A DNA stretch of 64,000 nt, from assembly GCF_000332645.1 (NCBI RefSeq), contig NZ_AMXN01000002.1, positions 248,001-312,000 on the forward strand, read 5' to 3'. The DNA is from Bacillus inaquosorum KCTC 13429. GTDB lineage: Bacteria > Bacillota > Bacilli > Bacillales > Bacillaceae. This document shows, piece by piece, positions 60,722 to 64,000 of this stretch. Below the pieces are notes generated by a model that had not been told where the DNA came from, made no database searches, and was given only the letters and a program-made list of their open reading frames with translations. The position numbers and the translations under genes were made by a program. Positions within the stretch are counted from its first letter, which is position 1. Each line of letters starts with the position of its first letter.

Positions 60722-62638
60722 ATGTATCACAAGACAAAGCATCATCGATATATCCCTGGACTCGATGGCCTTCGGGCTTTTGCCGTCCTGTCAGTTATCG
60801 CTTATCACCTAAACTTCAGCTGGGCTAACGGAGGCTTCATTGGAGTTGATATCTTTTTTGTTTTATCCGGCTATTTAATTACATCCATTCTATTGCCGGC
60901 ACATGGAAATGATATCAGCCTTGATTTTCGGGACTTTTGGGTGCGCCGAATTCGGCGGCTTCTGCCAGCGGCTTACCTCATGATCTTTTTTACTGTTATT
61001 TGGGTTGTATTGTTTGACAGGGAACTATTGCACACTATACGCGGAGATGCCATTTCCTCTCTTTTTTATATGAGTAATTGGTGGTTTATTTTTCACAAAC
61101 TATCATATTTTGATAGTTTCGGTTCCCCATCACCTCTGAAAAACCTTTGGTCGCTGGCGATTGAAGAACAATTTTATATGATATGGCCGATGTTCTTGGT
61201 TGTTGGAATGTACATATTTAAAAACCGCGCCAGATTGGCGGCGGCGGTGTCATTGCTAGCGCTTTGTTCAGCCGTGATGATGAGCATATTGTATGAACCC
61301 GGCGGAGATCCGAGCCGCGTGTACTACGGCACAGATACTCGTTCGTTTGCGCTTCTCATCGGGTGTGCCCTGGCTCTTGTATGGCCGATGAAAAGACTGT
61401 CTTCCAACAGGCTGTCAAACAAACTGAAGCACACTTTGCACGCTACTGAACTTTCGGCGTTTTGTATTTTAGTGTTGTGTGTCTATTTCACAGATGAATA
61501 TGAGCCTTTTCTTTACAGAGGCGGAATGCTTTTGATTAGCATGATTGCCGCAATCCTTATTGCATGTGTATGCCATCCGAGCAGCTTTTTAGGCAATCTG
61601 CTTTCATGGAGGCCGCTCCGTTGGCTTGGAACGAGGTCTTACGGTATTTATCTTTGGCACTACCCTGTTATTGTGTTAAGCACGCCAGTTCAAGAAATCG
61701 GAAACCCTGTTTTTTGGCATATTGTGCTAAAGGTCATTGTTACATTTATACTCGCCGAGCTTTCCTATCATTTTATTGAGAAGCCGATACGGACACAGGG
61801 ATTTAGATCATTTTTCCGCCGTATTTTTATACATAGAATCAGAGAATGGAAAACGACATCTGTCATCAGCAAAACGTCAATTGGTTTCGTCATTCTCGCT
61901 ATACTAATTTTTGCGGGAGGGCTGTCTGGGCTAGCCGGAGAGCAAAAGCACCCCACCAAATGGACGTATAGCTCACAAAAAACAAACGCTGATACCAGCC
62001 AGGCTTCTGAGGATAGAAAGAAAGCTGAAGCTGATAAAGACAGGGAAAACAATCCTGAACAAAAGACAACAGACTCCAATCAAGATCAAAAGGAAAACAA
62101 AAATAATGATCAAGAGACTAGTAAAAATAAAGACAAGCAATCTCAGCAGGCGAAAGAACCAGCAGACTCTGATAAAGAAGTGTTAGCTATAGGAGATTCC
62201 GTCATGCTTGATATTGCCTCACACCTCCGCCAGTCACTTTCACATGTTACGATTGATGGAAAGGTGGGGAGACAAATGTCTCAAGCTCTGGAACTCGCAA
62301 ATGAATACAAGTCTTTTAATCAGCCGAACAAGGCTGTCATCATTGAGCTGGGAACCAATGGCTACTTTACAAACAGCCAAATCGAACAATTGCTTCAATC
62401 TTTCTCAAAAGCTCATATCTATCTTGTCAATACACGAGTTCCCCGCCAATGGGAAAGCAAGGTAAATGAATCTTTGCAGCAACAGGCGCACGCACATCAA
62501 AATGTTACGTTAGTTGACTGGCACACAGAAGCTCTTCAGCACCCAGAATACTTTACACCTGATGGCGTACACTTGGTTCCTCAAGGGGCTAAAGCTTTGA
62601 CTGGTCTTATTGTTCAGGCGATGAAATCGTTTTTGTAA
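60722..62638 (+). CDS. oatA: Peptidoglycan O-acetyltransferase OatA (YrhL)
   Basis: 638 residues. The N-terminal acyltransferase-3 membrane domain has about eleven helices and the motif GLDGLRAFAVLSVIAYHL. A charged low-complexity linker (about 425-485, rich in K, D, Q, N) leads to a C-terminal extracellular SGNH domain with AIGDSVMLDIASHL and DGVHLVPQGAKAL (Asp-His). It acetylates muramic acid and so resists lysozyme. GGAGG precedes the ATG. Confidence 0.95.
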   Translation: MYHKTKHHRYIPGLDGLRAFAVLSVIAYHLNFSWANGGFIGVDIFFVLSGYLITSILLPAHGNDISLDFRDFWVRRIRRLLPAAYLMIFFTVIWVVLFDRELLHTIRGDAISSLFYMSNWWFIFHKLSYFDSFGSPSPLKNLWSLAIEEQFYMIWPMFLVVGMYIFKNRARLAAAVSLLALCSAVMMSILYEPGGDPSRVYYGTDTRSFALLIGCALALVWPMKRLSSNRLSNKLKHTLHATELSAFCILVLCVYFTDEYEPFLYRGGMLLISMIAAILIACVCHPSSFLGNLLSWRPLRWLGTRSYGIYLWHYPVIVLSTPVQEIGNPVFWHIVLKVIVTFILAELSYHFIEKPIRTQGFRSFFRRIFIHRIREWKTTSVISKTSIGFVILAILIFAGGLSGLAGEQKHPTKWTYSSQKTNADTSQASEDRKKAEADKDRENNPEQKTTDSNQDQKENKNNDQETSKNKDKQSQQAKEPADSDKEVLAIGDSVMLDIASHLRQSLSHVTIDGKVGRQMSQALELANEYKSFNQPNKAVIIELGTNGYFTNSQIEQLLQSFSKAHIYLVNTRVPRQWESKVNESLQQQAHAHQNVTLVDWHTEALQHPEYFTPDGVHLVPQGAKALTGLIVQAMKSFL

Positions 62639-62762
62639 GATAAGAGGTCCTATTTAAAAACATTGTTGATCTTTCTCTCATCATCTCCATTTTTTCAAAA
62701 CAATTCTTATGTTTACATGTCGTTTACGTGAGGGTAAGCCAAAATAGAATGGAGGGATGATA

Positions 62763-63050
62763 GTGGCAGCTAATGAAGAACATGACATCAAAAAAGAACT
62801 CAATCGATACGAGCTTTTTTTCAAAAAACGATATAAGGTTCTTTATACAGTAAATGATTTTATCATTGGTGCTTTGTTTCTTGTCGGAAGCTTTTTCTTT
62901 TTTTATGACCAATTAATGTCGGCAGGGATATGGCTGTTTGCTATTGGGAGCTTGCTGCTGTTAGTCAGGCCCACAATTCGGCTGATTCATGACTTTCATT
63001 ACCGAAAACATGTGGAACGCCAGTTTAAACATCGATCTTCAGCCGATTAA
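62763..63050 (+). CDS. yrhK: YrhK, small membrane protein
   Basis: 95 residues from the GTG at 62763; an ATG at 62757 touches the GGAGGG site and is too close. Basic N-terminus, then two hydrophobic segments (FIIGALFLVGSFFFF, IWLFAIGSLLLLV) and a histidine-rich basic tail. A YrhK-family protein of unknown function. Confidence 0.8.
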   Translation: MAANEEHDIKKELNRYELFFKKRYKVLYTVNDFIIGALFLVGSFFFFYDQLMSAGIWLFAIGSLLLLVRPTIRLIHDFHYRKHVERQFKHRSSAD

Positions 63051-63217
63051 TCCTCATGCTTGTGGTCTTGAGGAATAGAAATATTTGCTTAACGAAAACA
63101 AACTGACAAGAAAATCTGAAGCACAATATACAAAAACAAGACTTTTTGACTATTTATTTTTAAAAATAAGGCAAAAAACCTAAACCTTTGTCCCTGTATG
63201 ACGATATTAACAATAAG

Positions 63218-63278
63218 GCCGGCGCGATACTCCCTATAACATCCTTTTCAGTAGATTTCAATATCGTGCCGGCTTTTT
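63218..63278 (+). terminator. Hairpin after yrhK
   Basis: GCCGGCGCGATA (63218-63229) pairs with TATCGTGCCGGC (63262-63273) with one wobble pair, then TTTTTC. The 32-base loop is long, so it may be a structured RNA end. Nothing else is seen in 63051-63217. Confidence 0.6.
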
Positions 63279-63290
63279 CATATGCAAAAT

Positions 63291-63320
63291 AACCCCGCCA
63301 TTCTGATTGATGGCGGGGTT
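63291..63320 (-). terminator. Intrinsic terminator of cypB
   Basis: AACCCCGCCAT (63291-63301) and ATGGCGGGGTT (63310-63320) form a perfect stem just past the cypB stop. Confidence 0.85.
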
Positions 63321-63330
63321 CGATTTTTTA

Positions 63331-64000
63331 TTACATACCTGACCAAACGTCTTTGACATAGCGTTTTTGGTTTTGCAGATTCATCAGCCATTCAGCTGAT
63401 TCTTCCTGATTTGCTCCTTTTTCAGCTTCATACGCCAGTCGCAAAGTATTCTCTACATCAGGAGCCATTCGCGATCCATCACCGCATACGTAAATGTGAG
63501 CCCCTTTTTCAATGAGTGATATCAGCTTCTGTGCATCTAGTTTGAGCAAGTGCTGGACATATTCTTTTGATTCGTTTTCGACGCGTGAATAGCACCGGCG
63601 GACTGTAACCAAACCATCCTGTTCCGCCTGATCCAGCTCTTCTCTGTAAAGATCGTCATGATCGGGGCGCCGGCAGCCGAAATAGAAAAGAGCTTCACCA
63701 AGCGTGTTTCCTTCCTTCTTCAAAACAGATCTTGTCTGAATAAAGCCCCTGAATGGCGCAATTCCTGTACCCGGCCCGACCATAATCATAGGCGTTTCAG
63801 GGTCATCTGGCATTTGAAATCCGGATTGCGGCGTTCGGATGAAGCAGGCTGCTGCATCACCTGTATTCAGCTCTGCTAAATAATTAGAGGCGACTCCCCG
63901 GTACTCTCCGCGCCCGCTCCAAGCTGAGCCTTTAACAACCCCTACTGTCATGCTCACGATATTAGCATGCACTTTCGGTGAGCTTGATATGGAATAATAT
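63331..64000 (-). CDS. cypB: CypB (CYP102-type P450/reductase fusion), 3' part only
   Basis: The frame runs off the right edge; the visible 220 or so residues are the end of the reductase half of a self-sufficient fatty-acid hydroxylase like P450 BM3. Visible blocks are YSISSSPK and GEYRGVASNYLAEL (FAD side), PMIMVGPGTGIAPFRGFIQT and GCRRPDHDDLYREEL (NADPH site), HIYVCGDGSRMA, and the terminal W of RYVKDVWSGM. It hydroxylates long-chain fatty acids at subterminal carbons. Confidence 0.9.
   Translation of the reverse strand, partial: YYSISSSPKVHANIVSMTVGVVKGSAWSGRGEYRGVASNYLAELNTGDAAACFIRTPQSGFQMPDDPETPMIMVGPGTGIAPFRGFIQTRSVLKKEGNTLGEALFYFGCRRPDHDDLYREELDQAEQDGLVTVRRCYSRVENESKEYVQHLLKLDAQKLISLIEKGAHIYVCGDGSRMAPDVENTLRLAYEAEKGANQEESAEWLMNLQNQKRYVKDVWSGM

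Noticed and set aside
1-64000. CRISPR arrays, rRNA, tRNA and complete insertion sequences
   Set aside because: No regularly spaced repeats, no tRNA-like cloverleaf and no intact transposase were seen on reading through the window; only a Tn3-type relic remains.

Overview
The window is from a chromosome of the Bacillus subtilis species complex. The gene order from zinT/sigZ through csn, the yra cluster, the levanase operon, aapA, sigV-rsiV-oatA and cypB is the order I recall for B. subtilis 168, and the proteins look nearly identical in the parts I remember. Base composition, strong GGAGG-type ribosome binding sites and abundant intrinsic terminators also fit. No rRNA, tRNA or CRISPR array was found.

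Region 1 (1-6.6 kb) is the degraded right end of a skin-like prophage lying inside the sigK gene. It holds a holin/amidase lysis cassette collapsed by a deletion, a truncated tail-type gene, a chimeric ImmA/repressor gene, a sialate esterase/PadR pair and an intact ImmA-type peptidase (YqaB). It abuts the 3' half of sigK (spoIIIC) at an AATGA attachment core. Region 2 (7.0-20.9 kb) is an accessory block between spoIIIC and a second, decayed copy of the spoIIIC 3' end. It contains three DMT-type exporters and one MFS exporter, several next to their own regulators (LysR, AraC, GntR/FCD, MocR), a secreted GH26 mannanase, YrdA, BltD and a Tn3-family transposase remnant. Region 3 (20.9-29 kb) is a patchwork of small membrane proteins, gene remnants, a flavin reductase, an arginase-like protein with a BltR-type promoter, bltR beside an orphaned blt-type promoter, and a PAP2 phosphatase with an autotransporter-type repeat domain.

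Region 4 (29-46.7 kb): a Zur-linked ZinT lipoprotein, sigZ, yrpG, chitosanase, yraL, yraK, a DMT exporter with an attenuator-like leader, a sugar O-acetyltransferase behind a TreR-like palindrome, yraJ/yraI, the spore-coat-like set yraG-yraF-adhB-yraE-yraD, an aldo/keto reductase with a Crh-like HPr paralogue, an AraC regulator, and the carbonyl-stress module adhR/yraC/adhA/yraA with three matching 19-bp-spacer AdhR promoters. Region 5 (46.7-64 kb): the sigma-54-dependent lev operon (levD-levE-levF-levG-sacC) with activator LevR, alanine permease AapA, YrhP/YrhO, the lysozyme-response operon sigV-rsiV-oatA, yrhK, and the 3' part of cypB running off the right edge.

The most interesting signals are the Crh-like protein lacking the HPr catalytic histidine, the rewired BltR promoters, the leader peptide/hairpin before the 34.7-35.6 kb exporter, the predicted leaderless GntR transcript, the duplicated spoIIIC end, and the frame-disrupting A8 tract in a small membrane protein gene.
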